Shown here one piece after another: positions 35,851-47,835 of a DNA stretch of 64,000 nucleotides. The position numbers and the translations under genes were made by a program. The notes below the pieces were generated by a model. The model saw only the letters and a list, made by a program, of their open reading frames with translations, had not been told where the DNA came from and ran no database searches. How positions within the stretch are numbered: position 1 is the first letter of the stretch; each line of letters begins with the position of its first letter. The stretch comes from Pleurodeles waltl (taxonomy: Eukaryota; Chordata; Amphibia; Caudata; Salamandridae): assembly GCF_031143425.1 (NCBI RefSeq), contig NC_090437.1:1178718863-1178782862 (forward strand), written 5' to 3'.

Positions 35851-36399
35851 TTTAATTTAACCTTATTTTCTTTGGGGTTTTATTTCAATTCTCCACCTCC
35901 ATTATTTTCTATGTGATGGTGTTGTATTACCAGTGGTTGGTCAAATGTGATGCTGAACTTACTACTACTTTTGCAACAATACCTTTGGCATTGTAATCAA
36001 TGATGAAAAGGATCAAGGTGTTCTACCTCCATGTCAAGTGTTTTACCTGTGCTTGATAAGGTTGAGGAATCTCTCCCTCTGTTTAGCATCACTGAAAGAA
36101 ATTTATTTCACACCAGTTTGGTTTCAACCATACATTCAGGACTGCAGTGCAGGCTTCTTCATTTCAATACAGTCCAAATATCTACCAGGAGTGTGAATCT
36201 ACCAACGTCACACTTCCATAAGTACCATCCAGCACAGCCATGTCTCTCTCAGAAAGCTAATAAAATAAACAAGAAGATGAAACAATGTACAAGGAGGTCT
36301 TTTAGATTACTGTAGAGTCTCCTGTTAACCAGATTAGCTTAGTACCTGACTTGGAGATGGCAAAAATGACTTCCAAATTAGAAAGTGCTATGCCCTGGG
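35851..36399. other. No recognised feature
   Basis: AT-balanced DNA between the right TTAA and a degenerate tandem repeat. Nothing coding supported. Confidence 0.4.
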
Positions 36400-36900
36400 T
36401 TCACCTGGGCCGTTTCTAAAAATAATGGAGAGGGGAGTGTGCGGTCCCTTTCCCTGTTATCAGAACCAGGGAACCATTCCTGAGGTCACTTATTTAAATA
36501 AAAGGGAGAGGTGCTGTGCAGCTCCCCACCTTGATCCTGGCTAGGCCCTGGGAACCCCAGTCCCATGGGGTCATCACTAATAATAAAGGGTGGGCCATGC
36601 AACCCCTGTTCCTGAGCCATTATCAGCCCTAGGAGCCCTATTCCACCGGAAACACTTATTTTAATAAAGGGTAGGGTGCTGCATGGTCCCCTCCCCAAGG
36701 ACCTATTAGGATCTGGACACCCCATCGCCAGGGCCATTCCTAATAATAACGGGAGGGGAGCCACATGCCCCCCACCCCATTTTCCAGGGCCATTTCTGCA
36801 AATAATTGGGGCCACTCACCATGAGCCTCTTTAGGCCATGGGGACCTCATCCCCCAGGCCCACACATATATCTAAATAAGATAGGTCCTTTAAACCCCAT
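36400..36900. repeat. Degenerate tandem repeat with AATAATAAAGGG and CCCC words
   Basis: A loose unit alternates an A-rich word (AATAATAAAGGGTGGG and variants such as AAATAAAAGGGAGAGG) with a C-rich word (CCCCAGTCCCATGGGG and variants). Spacing between A-rich words is irregular, about 60-110 bases. Old and diverged. Confidence 0.5.
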
Positions 36901-37189
36901 CTTTTAATGAGCAGGGGGTTGTGAGGCCTAAAGGTTAGTGCTCTGGTGCCCACCTATGGCACCCACAATGATCTCATTGGGAGATGTTGGGGGGAGCCAC
37001 AAGGCGTCCAATGGGAATAGGCATTGCTCCCTCCCGAAGGGAGCAGCTCCTGATGCATCTCCCTCCGGGTGATCTGCTTCCAAGCCTGCTTCAGAATGGG
37101 CAAGGAAACAAACTAAAAGTCTGCTCCCAGTAGGCAGGAGCATTTTCAAAGCTTCTGCCATCTGGAGTGACCTTGGGTCCATTTTAACA
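36901..37189. other. No recognised feature
   Basis: Short spacer before an M1 repeat. The 84-residue minus-strand frame here has no recognisable features. Confidence 0.35.
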
Positions 37190-37712
37190 ATAAAGTGGCG
37201 CAGGGCAGCATAACGAGTGACCTTGCTGTGCTGCCCTGCACCACAGGGAAAGGGCAGAAGTGCACTGTATTTTCAAAACATGGTGCATTTCTGTCCTCTC
37301 CCCCCGCACTAATGCCCTTTTGACTGCCTAACGCCAACGCGGGCAACTTGGTGCAAGGGTGCCTGGGTTGCATCCACGGAGGCATTTTCCTTTTTCTATG
37401 TGTGCAGCAAAATGCAGCATAGATAGAAAGAGGAAACAAGATAGGAGAAATAGAGACATTTCTCTTTGTTATACCTCCACTGTGGAGGCGTATGGTTTTG
37501 ACACATTCACAGGTTTACAGAGGTTTGTAAATCTGGGGATGCGTCAAAACACATGGGTGTTGTGTAATTAAACCCACTACAATACCCACGAAACACCCCC
37601 TGACACAGAGTAAGGCAATGCATTGACTTGCGCTGTGCTGCCTTACACCATATCTAAGAGGCCATGAAAAGCCATGCAAATTGGCTTTCCATGACCTTGT
37701 AAATGTGGGTCT
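37190..37712 (+). mobile_element. M1-family MITE-like repeat
   Basis: The body follows the same order as the copies at 7641 and 18399: GTGGCGCAGGGCAGC, a TGCACTGTATTTTCAAAACA block, a GGAGAAATAGAGACATTTCT foldback, AAATCTGGGGATGCGTCAAA, then AATGCCTTAC-related ends near TTGTAAATGTGGG. Non-coding. Confidence 0.55.
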
Positions 37713-38443
37713 GCACTCTGTTCCAACAGAGAGTTAAAAGAGTGACTCTTCGGAGACACATGGGGCTTGTAATTATGCACCTTGGTGTGTGCTCCCACTT
37801 TGTGCGAAATTGAAAAATGCTCCTGCCAAGTGAGAGCAAGCACACATTTCCCTGCCTGAGCCTATGTGGGCAGGGACACCTCTACGTCCGAGGGATGGCC
37901 TCCCCAGGATACAGCTACTGAACTGGCCATGGAGGATGGGGTCCCCGAGGCCATTAATGGCTCAGGGGGGAGGGATGTGATTCCCCCTCCCTTTAAGTAA
38001 TTAGCCCTGAGCATGGGCTCTCAAGGCTTTTTGGGGCTCAGGCCAGGAGGTTACATGCCCCCCTCCATATAATTGAATCTCAGCCCTGTGGTTGGCTCCC
38101 CTAGGCCTCTGAAGGCTCAGACCTCATAGAAACAAATTTAGGCCCCAGGGGTGGGGTCCCCAGTGCCTCTGATGACTCAAGGGAGCCACACAGCCCCCTT
38201 TCCTTCAATGATACAGCCCAGGGGTGGGCTCCCTTGCACTCATAATTATTGAATGTGGCCTGACTGACATTTTATTTTCGATCCTGCAAGAATCTTGCAA
38301 AATTGCAGCATATTTGGCTGTTTTAATTTGTTTTTGGCCCCAGAGGGGTCCCTCTGGGTCACCCCCATGGGGCTTAGGAGGTCAGGGTATCATATCCCTG
38401 CCCCCTTATGCAATTTGTTTCAAATTTCTGGACAGTGGACTCT
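37713..38443. repeat. Spacer plus degenerate GGCTCAGG/CCCCTCC tandem repeat
   Basis: From about 37860 to 38440 loosely repeated words appear (GGCTCCCCTAGGCCTCTGA, AAGGCTCAG, GCCCCCCTCC and variants) at roughly 80-110-base spacing. The repeat resembles the one at 36400-36900 in style. No gene. Confidence 0.45.
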
Positions 38444-38613
38444 GGCCCTGATTTAGATCTTGGCAGATGGGGGTACTCAGTCACAAACATGACAGATATT
38501 CTATCTGCCGTATTACGATTCCATTATATCCTATAGAAATTGTAATATGGCAAACAGAATAACTATCACTTTTGTGACGAAGTACTCCGTCCACCAAGAT
38601 CTAAATCAGGCCC
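38444..38613. mobile_element. 170-bp foldback MITE
   Basis: The left end GGCCCTGATTTAGATCTTGG and the reverse complement of the right end match over about 20 bases with a single-base offset. The inner arms also pair (GGGGTACTC against GAAGTACTCC; AATTGTAATATGG against CCGTATTACGATT). The whole element is one large imperfect hairpin. Confidence 0.75.
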
Positions 38614-38944
38614 TAAGTCTTCAATTCTAAAAAAGATATCACTGAGTCAAGAAAACGCACTGATTACCAAATGTTCCAAATAATTACCAAAAGAATAGAT
38701 ATTTTTGAATGGTTCCTAAACTCTTTACGGAAGAACAAGGGCTCCCTGTTGCACTAAATCAAATCTCAGGTTCTCTTATAACTTCATAGGAAATGATGAT
38801 GATGATGAGAACAAAACCAATTTTTAAATTAGTTTTTGCCATCATGCATATTATCCTATCCCAGCAGCTGCTTTTCTATTTTCAATTACATCTTGCTCCG
38901 ATTTTTTAAATTTACATAGTTATTGGATTATAGAAAATACTGAT
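38614..38944. other. No recognised feature
   Basis: AT-rich spacer between two MITEs, with a short (GAT)n run near 38795-38808. Confidence 0.4.
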
Positions 38945-38947
38945 TTA

Positions 38948-39552
38948 GGCCCTCATAATGAGTTTGGCGAATGGGTACACCCATCCGCCAAACTCCTGAA
39001 TGGGTGGCTGCCACTGTGTGGTGACCTCCCCGCCAGACCCATTATGACTTTCCAGCTAGGCTGACAGGCGTAAACAAAGGTTTCCGCCTGTCAGCCCAGT
39101 GAGAAAGTGGTGGCAGCATTGTCACCAGCTCTGAATCGAACTGATGGCTATGCTGCTGCATGAATAGAAGACACTGCGCCTTACAAGGGTGGAGTGCATG
39201 CAAACTCCGGCACTGCCCATGCCTGTGGCATGGACAGTGCAGGGGCCCCACTGTGGCCACCTGCACCTGATCTCCGCCAGCCTTTTCATGGCGATGAAAC
39301 CGCCATGAAAAGACTGGTGGAGAACCAGGTTATAATCAGCAGGGCGGCGCTCTGTGCAGTGACGCTCTGGTTTATTGAAACCTGCACCCATTGTCAGCCT
39401 GTCAGGGTCACTGATCTCGGCAGAGATGGCAGTACCCTGGTGGAAGGATTGCCAGGGTCATAATGTGGTGGTTGGACCGCCACAGCAGCAGCAGTCCATA
39501 CCGCCAATGCGGGTCTGGTGGTCTAGTGACTGCCAAACTCGTAATTAGGCCC
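38948..39552. mobile_element. Harbinger-type MITE with TTA target duplication
   Basis: It is bounded by TTA (38945-38947) and TTA (39553-39555), the target duplication typical of PIF/Harbinger. Inverted ends are GGCCCTCATAATGAGTTTGG and the complement of CCAAACTCGTAATTAGGCCC. The interior is non-coding and foldback-rich. Its ends also resemble the right end of the Harbinger locus (TACCGCCAATGTTGTAATGA near 51981-52000), suggesting mobilisation by that type of transposase. Confidence 0.75.
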
Positions 39553-39555
39553 TTA

Positions 39556-40313
39556 GTCTGTTGATTATTTCAAAAGATGTGCATATATAGGAAATGCTGC
39601 TAACATCAGCTGTATGCAAAACTTAAACAATGTGAATCTCATCAGAAACCTGCATTCATTAGAGGATAAGTTCCCAGTCTTTGGGGAATGGAGGAGCAGT
39701 TCTTTAATATTCAAACTACCTCAGACTGACCAGTACTAAGCCCGTGAGGTAACCTTCGAAGTCAAGCTGGAATGCTGCTCCTTTCAGTGAGCTGGGATTT
39801 GCCAGAGAGTATTTGTGTGGTTGGCTGGGCAGTAGAGTGTGTCAGGACGTCCCATTCACACCTAGAGACTTCTTTGAGTGTTTAGATCCTGTTGAGCAAA
39901 CATGTGCTAAGTATTCACTGTATTCTAAAAAAGTGGATACAGCAATGAAAGTCTATGAAGGAGCAGCAATCCAACATGGAGGGTAAACAAATCCAAGGGA
40001 AAAGTATGAGCGGAAGCAACATCAACACTGAAAGAGCATAACATATAGCTGAGAAGGGATAGATTGATTTTGCAATTTCTCCTGCAGCTAGTAAGTTAAA
40101 CCTTAGCACTGTTATTTCTTGATGTAACACTCCTTATTCCAGTGAAGTCTCACTCATTCGTCCAGTTTACTGGCCATGTTTAAAATATCCAGGATTAGTC
40201 TTAAAGTGATGATTTATGCTGGTTGTCTTGATTACACATGGGGCTCCCACCAAAACAAAAGTCATCATGTGTTGGGCTTTATATCTTTAAGACGTAGAAA
40301 CCGCAAGAAACCA
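39556..40313. other. No recognised feature
   Basis: Intergenic DNA without supported frames or repeat ends. Confidence 0.35.
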
Positions 40314-40460
40314 AGGCCCATATTTATACTTTTTTTGCACTGCATTTGTGTCATATTTTGACGCAAAAGTAGTGCAGACACAAAATATAATTGTATTTTG
40401 TACGTTTGCGCCACTTTTGCGTCAAAAAGTGCCGCAAATGCGGCGCAAAAAAAGGATGTG
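40314..40460. mobile_element. Palindromic MITE, right end missing
   Basis: It starts AGGCCCATATTTATAC and is largely self-complementary around a central AAAATATAATTGTATTTT. A complete relative lies at 61332-61487. Here the right tip (AAATATGGGC) is absent. Confidence 0.65.
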
Positions 40461-42050
40461 GACCCAAAAGCCTGCAGGGACTCACAGCCGAGAGGTGAAA
40501 ACCAGGAAACAAACAGGAAAATGTGTAAATACATATTGCCCACGTAAAAACTGAAACCTGAATGTATTCAGGAAGGAAGGCTCCAGTCGGCAGAGGCAGG
40601 CAATTCGTGGCCGAACCGGAGGGGACACAGCAAACAAGGTGGCTCATCTTCCACACTAATGAGTCTTGTAAGCCATACCATGAAATTAACATTGAGCTAT
40701 AGGAGAGTTTGTGAAGGGCATGGCTCTGGACTCCTGAGAATCTGCGGCTACCACGAGGTGGAATCACTTTTGATTTATTCATGTATACACCTAGTTGTGA
40801 TGTACAAGGAAACAAGGAGGAATGACAGGACTGTTTCAACATAGAAATTAAGGGATAATTCACATTTATGGGAAGAAATAGGACACAAAAAAAGGTACAC
40901 ACAGATGTGTGTTTTATAACTTGAAATGTAGTTATTCATATGTACTGGTGCTTTGTTTCAGAGATTCTGAATATCCACATACAGTGTGGTTGTATACATG
41001 GACAGGCTTAATAATTTGATTCATGTGGAATTAAATTCATTTTCCAGTGAAAAATGATGATTCATTGTTTAATTAGGATATTGCACATGAATTTATCCCT
41101 ATGCTACACCACTCTTTCCATTGTAGGGCACTGACAAATACTCTGACCCATGGTATCAGTATTGAAAGGGTGAGGTTAATCCCCTAACCTTTCTGCCTTA
41201 AATTCCTCTCTCCTTAATACCTTTCTTATCAGAAGCGTGTCTGCTCATGACATCTCTAGGAATTGAAAATATCTGATCTCAGCACAAGAGTGGATGGGCT
41301 GGTTAACCATAATTATGGCAAATGGCCGAAACCAGACTTTAATCCTCTATCACTTATTACCTTGCAATAGTTTGCTGAGGCAGTAGTTACTCAACACTGG
41401 TGTTATAGTGTTTTTTTTAAATATGCAACATTTGGAATTATCAATTATTTTTGAATGATTAGAGTTTGATTAATGCCTAGAGTCGTAACTGAAGAACTGA
41501 TGTTGCACCTACAAGGAGTTACATTGGTCATTTAGAAGTGTAAATAATGCTATGAGTAGTTATGTCCCCTTTTTGTGTGGTACACCATTCATTTTAAAAT
41601 GGATGCAGTTTCTAATGTTCTGTTCAACTACTCCTGCTCATTCCTCCTCCCAATCAGTGTCCTGCTGCAGAGGCCTCTCTCCCCTTGTTTCCACCTAGCA
41701 TGAAGTGAATGGCATCAATATATTAGGGATGCACAACATTTTTAGAAAATATGTATTGAGAATGAGGCTTCCATGATGTACCCAAAGTATCATTTTCAAG
41801 GACAGCCATTGGAACGTCGGCCGAAGATGTGTTGGTTCTAGTTCTATGAGCCAATGTTTAAGAATTGTTTCATTTGTATTATACATCTCCAGAGTGCAGT
41901 TGCTGAGGAAGCCAGTGGAAGAGTTCTCACACCTTAGAAATGGGTTAGTTCAAAATAACTGTGTAGTTTTAATATTTATGTTGTTGTTTCTAATTTGCCA
42001 AATGTAACCCTAACCATGATTGTTTACACATGGGGCTCCCACCAAAACCT
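40461..42050. other. No gene; ends in a 25-bp direct repeat
   Basis: No coding frame is supported. The 25-base string at 42024-42048 is identical to 40232-40256, 1,792 bases apart, directly before the LTR fragment that starts at 42051. Confidence 0.4.
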
Positions 42051-43798
42051 TGTAGGAAGTTGGCTCTGTATATAGTATTTCAAAGTAAGAAATAGTGTGC
42101 ACAGAGTCCAAGGGTTCCCCTTATAGGTAGGATAGTGGCAAAATTATATAATTCTAATGCTCTATTTTGTGGTAGTGTGGTCGAGCAGTAGGCTTATCAG
42201 AGGGTACTGTTAAGCATTTGTTGTACACCCACAGGCAATAAATGAGGAACACACACTCCAAGACTTACTCCAGGCCAATAGTTTTTTTTATAGTAAAATA
42301 TATTTTCTTAGTTTATTTTAAGAACCACAGGTTCATGATTTGCAGTAAACACTTTAAATGCAAGGTACTTCACTTAGATACTTTAGGAACTTTGAATAAA
42401 AGCAATATCAAATACAGTCTTTGTAAAAATGGCAATAAGCTATTTTCAAAGTGGACACTGCAAAAATCAACAGTTCCTGGGGGAGGTAAGCAAAGGTTAG
42501 TTTGTGAGGTAAGTAAAACACTTACAAGTCTCAGTTCTGGGGCATAGGCAGCCCACCGTTGGGGGTTCAAGGCAACCCCAAAGTTACCACACCAGCAGCT
42601 CAGGGCCGGTCAGGTGCAGAGGTCAAAGAGGTGCCCAAAACCCACAGGCGCCTATGGAGAATAGGGGTGCTCTGGTTCCAGTCTGCTAGCAGGAACGTAC
42701 CTGCGTCCTCGGGGGGGCAGACCAGGGGGGTTTTGTAGAGCACTGGTGGGGACACAAGTAGGCACACAAAACACACCCTCAGCGGCACAGAGGCGGCCGG
42801 GTGCAGTGTGCAAAGCAGGCGTCGGATTTCAGGTAGGAATCAATGGAGGGACCCGGGGGTCACTCTAGCGATGCAGGCAGGCACAGTGGGGGCTTCTCGG
42901 GACAGCCACCACCTGGGCTAGGCAGAGGGTCGCTCCTGCGCGGAGGTTTGGTTCCTTCAGGTCCTGGGGGCTGCGGGTGCAGTGCTGGTTCCAGGCGTCG
43001 GGTCCCTTGTTACAGGCAGTCGTGGTCAGGGGGAGCCTCTGGATTCTCTCTGCAGTCGTCACTGTGGGGGCTCAGGGGGGTCATCTCTGGCTACTCACTG
43101 GCTCGCAGTCACCGGGGAGTCCTCCCTGTGGTATTTGTTCTCTGGATCTCGAGCCGGGGGCGTCGGGTGCAGAGTGTGAAGTCTCACGCTTCCGGCGGGA
43201 AACGTGCAGTCTTTGAAAGTTGCTTCTTTGTTGCAAAGAAGTTGCTGGTTTTGAGCAGGGCCGCTGCTCACGGGAGTTTCTTGGTCCTTTAGTCCAGAGC
43301 AGTCCTCTGAGGCTTCAGGGGTTGCTGGTCCCTGTCAGATGTGTCGCTGGTTGTAGGTTTTCGAAGTTGGAGACAGGCCGGTAGGGCTGGGGCCAAAGCA
43401 GTTGTCGTCGTCCGTCTTCTCTGCAGGCTTGCAGGTCAGCAGTCCTTCTTGTTCCTTCAGGTTGCAGGAATCTAATTTCCTGGGATCTGGGGTGCCCCTA
43501 AATACTGAATTTAGGGGTGTGTTTAGGTCTGGGAGGGCAGTAGCCAATGGCTACTGTCCTGGAGGGTGGCTACACAATCTTTGTGCCTCCTCCCTGTGGG
43601 GAGGGAGGCACATCCCTAATCCTATTGAGGGAATCCTCCAAACTCAAGATGGAGGATTTCTAAAGGCAGGGGTCACCTCAGCTCAGGACACCTTAGGGGC
43701 TGTCCTGACTGGTGGGTGACTCCTCCTTGTTTTTCTCATTATCTCCTCCAGCCTTGCCGCCAAAAGTGAGGACAGTTGTCGGAGGGGTGGGCATCTCT
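42051..43798. mobile_element. LTR-like fragment, left end intact (TGTAGGAAGTTGG)
   Basis: It starts with TGTAGGAAGTTGGCTCTG and has a long GC-rich, CpG-containing body with no protein frame that I recognise. I recall this sequence type as an abundant long repeat in salamander transcripts, but I cannot verify that here. It ends without a matching CA terminus where Harbinger sequence starts (about 43798). It belongs to a different family from the LTRs at 52709 and 55733. Confidence 0.45.
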
Positions 43799-44357
43799 AC
43801 ACACTCCACAAGGAAGGAGGACACCATGGAACCGGAACTCCACATCCTACCTGCGATAGTCTTTCTGCTCCTCTACCAGGAGCACGAATGCCGGCGGCGA
43901 AGACCACGGTGAGTACTGCACCTACGACACAGGGGAGGGGGAGGCAAAAAACAGGGGCACTCACACACAACACCCCCACCCTCACCCACTACAACACACA
44001 CACTAATGCATATCAATACATCACAGTTACACCCCCCAAACCCCACTGGAAGAATGCAAAGACCAAAGAAAATGAGTGTAACCATCGGAATATATTACAC
44101 ACAAGTAGGCAGAAATATATATATATACACTATGTACAAACTATATACCAGGCATAGTAGTCCAGGTACTGCACAAAGAAAGTCCGTGGAACATTGGGAC
44201 CACACGGTATGGGCGAGGCCCACACAAGATCCCCGACCATGACGGAGAGAACACTACAGGGGCATCAGACAGCAAGAAAACAGGCACCTCAGGGGGAGGG
44301 AAAGGGGGCACCTCAGCCGCTTGAGTGCACAACGCCAAATCCACGAGGGGGCCACAT

Positions 44358-44464
44358 GCCCACTGTTCAATCCTGGGGAGTGCAAAGCCACAGTCTCACA
44401 AGTCTCCCAAGTGGGTGGTTTGCCCACTGTTCAATCCTGGGGAGTGCAAAGCCACAGTCTCTCA
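44358..44464. repeat. ~63-bp direct repeat, two copies
   Basis: GCCCACTGTTCAATCCTGGG followed by GAGTGCAAAGCCACAGTCTC occurs twice in a row, about 63 bases apart, inside the Harbinger locus. Confidence 0.8.
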
Positions 44465-44509
44465 ATTGGATAACTGGTTCTGGAGGGGGCATGGTGCCCA
44501 GAGTGCTTC

Positions 44510-44885
44510 ATCCTGTTTAGGACAGAGGTAGTGGATGGATGTCTTCACTGGTTCTGGAGGGGGACTGGTGCCCAGAGTGGTTCATCCTGTGAAACACAGA
44601 GGTAGTGGATGGATGTCTCCACTGGTTCTGGAGGGGGACTTGTGCCCAGAGTGCTTCATCCTGTGAAGGTCAGAGGTAGTGGATGGATCTCTCCACTGGT
44701 TCTGGAGGGGGACTGGTGCCCAGAGTGCTTCATCCTGTGAAGGACAGAGGTAGTGGATGGATGTCTCCACTGGTTCTGGAGGGGGACTGGTGCCCAGAGT
44801 GCTTCATCCTGTGAAGGACAGAGGTAGTGGATGGATGTCTCCACTGGTTCTGGAGGGGGACTGGTGCCCAGAGTGCATCACTCAC
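44510..44885. repeat. 74-bp tandem repeat, about five copies
   Basis: The unit holds GAGGTAGTGGATGGATGTCT, CCACTGGTTCTGGAGGGGGA and GTGCCCAGAGTGCTTCATCC, spaced every 74 bases from 44526 to 44880. Copies differ by a few bases each. Non-coding as far as I can tell. Confidence 0.9.
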
Positions 44886-44906
44886 CCCGTGACGGACCCA
44901 GTTGCG

Positions 44907-45866
44907 TCAGTGCCCCTGCCACTCATGGGCTAGCGGTGCTTGAGTTTGCGGTGCCCTGTTCAGCGGTGCTTGATTTGGCGGTGCCCTGTTCAGCGGTGCT
45001 TGAGACGGCGGTGCCCTGTTCAGCGGTGCTTGAGTTGGTGGTGCCCTGCTCAGCGGTGCTTGAGTTGGCGGTGCCCTGTTCAGCGGTGCTTGAGACGGCG
45101 GTGCCCTGTTCAGCGATGCTTGAGTTGGCAGTGCCCTGTTCAGTGGTGCTTGAGTTGGCGGTGCCCTGTTCAGCGGGACTTGTGCTGGCGGTCCTTCATG
45201 GCCCAGCGGGGCTTTTGCTGGCAGTCCTTCATGGCCCAGCGGGGCTGGTGCTGGCCTCCTGGGCATCTGTGCTGGTGCTGGCCTCCTGGGCAGCTGAGCT
45301 GGGGCTGACGGTGGCCTCCTGGGCAGCTGGGCTGGGGCTGGCAGTGGCCTCCTGGGCAGCTGGGCAGCTGGGCTGGGGCTGGCGGTGACCTCCTGGGCAG
45401 CTGGGCTGGGGCTGGCGGTGACCTCCTGGGCAGCTGGGCTGTGGTTGGCGGTGGCCTCCTGGGCAGTGGGGATGATGGCGGTCTTCTCCGCCGTGCAGCT
45501 CTTCCCAGACTTGCCGGGTTTGGTGGCTGGAGTCTTGCCCCTCTCCCGCCGGGCACTGGCCAACTTCTGATGCTTCAAAGGTGGGGGACTGTCTGTGCTG
45601 TGGCTCCGTGCCACACAGGCTGTCCTGGTGGCTGGTGCACTCCACATACCGGTGACTACAGGCACCACTGGTCCCGGAGATGTTTTGGCTGAGGTGCCAC
45701 TTCGGGACCTATGAGATGGGTGGGGGAGGTGTGGGAAAAATGTCAAGGGTGGACAGGAAAAGTTTTTGGGACACACTGGGACGGGTACCTGGAGGGGGTT
45801 TGGGAGTGGAGGAAGAGGTGGTGGTTGTAGGAGGTGTTCGTTTGCTGACTTTGGGTGAAGGTGCAT
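44907..45866 (-). other. 319-codon open frame through 30-bp and ~27-30-bp repeats
   Basis: On the minus strand an uninterrupted frame crosses two repeat blocks. At 44930-45190 the unit is 30 bp, encoding a 10-residue APLNRAPPTQ-like motif about nine times. At 45190-45470 the unit is 27-30 bp, encoding LPRRPAPAQ- and AAQEVTASPSP-like motifs. Unit lengths that are multiples of three preserve the frame. It follows the first Myb-like gene in the same direction (46291 and leftward) and could be a decayed extension of its C-terminal region. Pro/Ala-rich composition and lack of any recognised domain keep it speculative. Confidence 0.35.
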
Positions 45867-46290
45867 GCGCTGGAGGCTGTTGTGAGGTGGATGGCTGTTG
45901 GGTGGGTGTGTGCCTGCGTTTGTGTATCTTGGGAGGGGGCGTCACAGACACACTGGGAGAGGACACAGGGGACGTGTGAATGGTAGTGGGGGTGGTGACT
46001 GCACGTGAGCGGGGTGTGGTGGTAGGTGTGCTGGAGAGGGACGTAGTGGCTGTAGAGGTAGTGCATTCAGATGTGAGTGTAGACGAGACTGGGAGGGAGG
46101 AGGGAGACGACGAGGAGGGGGACACAGTGGAGGTAGTGGATGTTGGTGTGTCTGCATGTGTGTGTTGCTTGCGTGAGTGCCTGTGGGATGCGTGGTACTT
46201 ATGTTTGCCTGAGCTTCCCTTGTTTGTTGAGGTGTGTGCAGGCTGGTCTGATGGTGTGCTTGGGATAGGCAGAGGTACAGGGGATTGGGT

Positions 46291-47835
46291 CTATGTGGAG
46301 GAAGTTGGAGGGGGGAGGCTAGAGATGGGGACAATGGCTGCCATCAGTGCTGAGGCCAGTGTTTGAAAAGCTCGGTGAAGGGCCGCCTGACCGGAATGAA
46401 TGCCCTCCAGGAATGCATTAGTTTGTTGCAACTGCCTTTCTACACCCTGGATGGCATTCAAAAAGGTAGACTGCCCAACAGTGAAGGACCTGAGGAGGTC
46501 AATGGCCTCCTCACTGAGGGCAGCAGGGGTGACTGGAGCAGGGCCTGAGGTGCCTGGGGCGAAGGTGATGCCCACCCTCCTGGGTGAGCGGGCACGGGGC
46601 AAAGGCTGAGGGGCTGCTGGGAGGGCGTTGCTGGCAGGGGGGGTGGCGGCTGTACCTGTAGATGCGGGGGCACAGATGTTGCCGCCACCACAAGGGAGCT
46701 CCCATCAGAGGACGAGTCTGTGTCGCTGGTGTCAGCTCCTGTCCCCGCCGTGGCGCTCCCCTCGCCCTCCGTCCCACTGGTGAATTACGAGTCCGTAGTC
46801 TCGCCCTCCAGGGCCATGTGGGATGCAGCTCCCTCCTGCTCCGGTGCCACTGCTCCTCTGCCTGATGATGCTAATGCACACATGAACAGGGAGACCACAA
46901 AAAGGGGGGGGGACGACAGAAGAAAGACATGTTGAGTGCATGGATTACCGCTACCGTTGGCAGACACAACAGACACAGAAGCCCCCTGCACTACGCTACG
47001 CTCTTGGGCTCCACTGTTCAATTCCTGGGAAATGGCCTACAAGGCTATGGACGACATCTGCACACATAGATGACAGAGGGGCATGAATAGATGTACTTGC
47101 CACTCTACAGAGGTGGGCTGGGGTGCCACATGGCCTACCTTACGGAGGGGCCTTGCCTACGGAACTCGCCCTGGCCTAGGGAAACCCACAGCCCTCCTCC
47201 CCCACCCAGACACCTCCACTGCACGCAAAGTCAGCAGAATGAGACTGTACTCACCCCCTTGTGTCTGATGTGATGCCCTCAAGCGCCCATCCAACTCCGG
47301 GTGGGCCACCGCCAGGATCCGGAACATCAGGGGGGCATGGTGCGACGGGCACCCCTCCCACGTTGGGAGGCCTTCCCCAGCTGAGCCTCTGCCGTCTTCT
47401 TGCACCAGCAGCGAATGTCCTCCCATCTTTTCCGGCAGTGGGTGCTACGTCTGTGGTAGACCCCCAGGGTCCTGACGTCCTTGGCGATGGCACGCCAAAT
47501 ATCTTTCTTCTGGTGGGCGCTGACCTACATGAATTGTACAGGGAAAAAAGAGAAGTCATTACCAACTGCACCGTCAAAGTGATTGGCCCCCATCCCTACC
47601 CTTGCCATGTGGCAAATGCATTCACCGTCTTTCATGCACGCAGCACTCTGCCCCCTTCCTTCTTACATCCAGCCCTCTCCACACAGGCATGGCCCATACA
47701 ACATGCTCCCTGTGTACTTACCTGTTTGTCTGGAGGACCGTAGAGTAGCGTGTACTGGGGGAGGACCCCATCCACGAGCTTCTCCAACTCTTCCGATGTG
47801 AAGGCAGGGGCCCTTTCCCCAGACGCACGAGCCAT
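46291..47835 (-). pseudogene. Myb/SANT-like Harbinger partner protein 1, decayed
   Basis: Exon 1 is 47835-47722 (FTSEELEKLVDGVLPQY, then YGPPDKQ before GTAAGT; 38 codons, phase 0). Exon 2 is 47524-47255 (VSAHQKKDIWRAIAKDVRTL, later STHCRKRWEDIRCW), completing a trihelix/Myb fold with its spaced Trp residues. Exon 3 starts near 46870, and its recognisable end is 46602-46291 (LLRSFTVGQSTFLNAIQGVE, a coiled-coil-like segment). A one-base loss in the C-run near 47330 (exon 2), a TAA near 46780 and a further shift near 46620 break it. The gene lies within intron 1 of the transposase, on the opposite strand. Confidence 0.7.

Noticed and set aside
44831..45388. 185-residue plus-strand frame rich in Val/Leu/Ala
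   Set aside because: Antisense of the 30-bp repeat; no domain, and the minus-strand frame is longer and follows a recognisable gene.
44510..45470. Regular repeats that might suggest a CRISPR array
   Set aside because: Repeats are head-to-tail without unique spacers, and the genome is animal.
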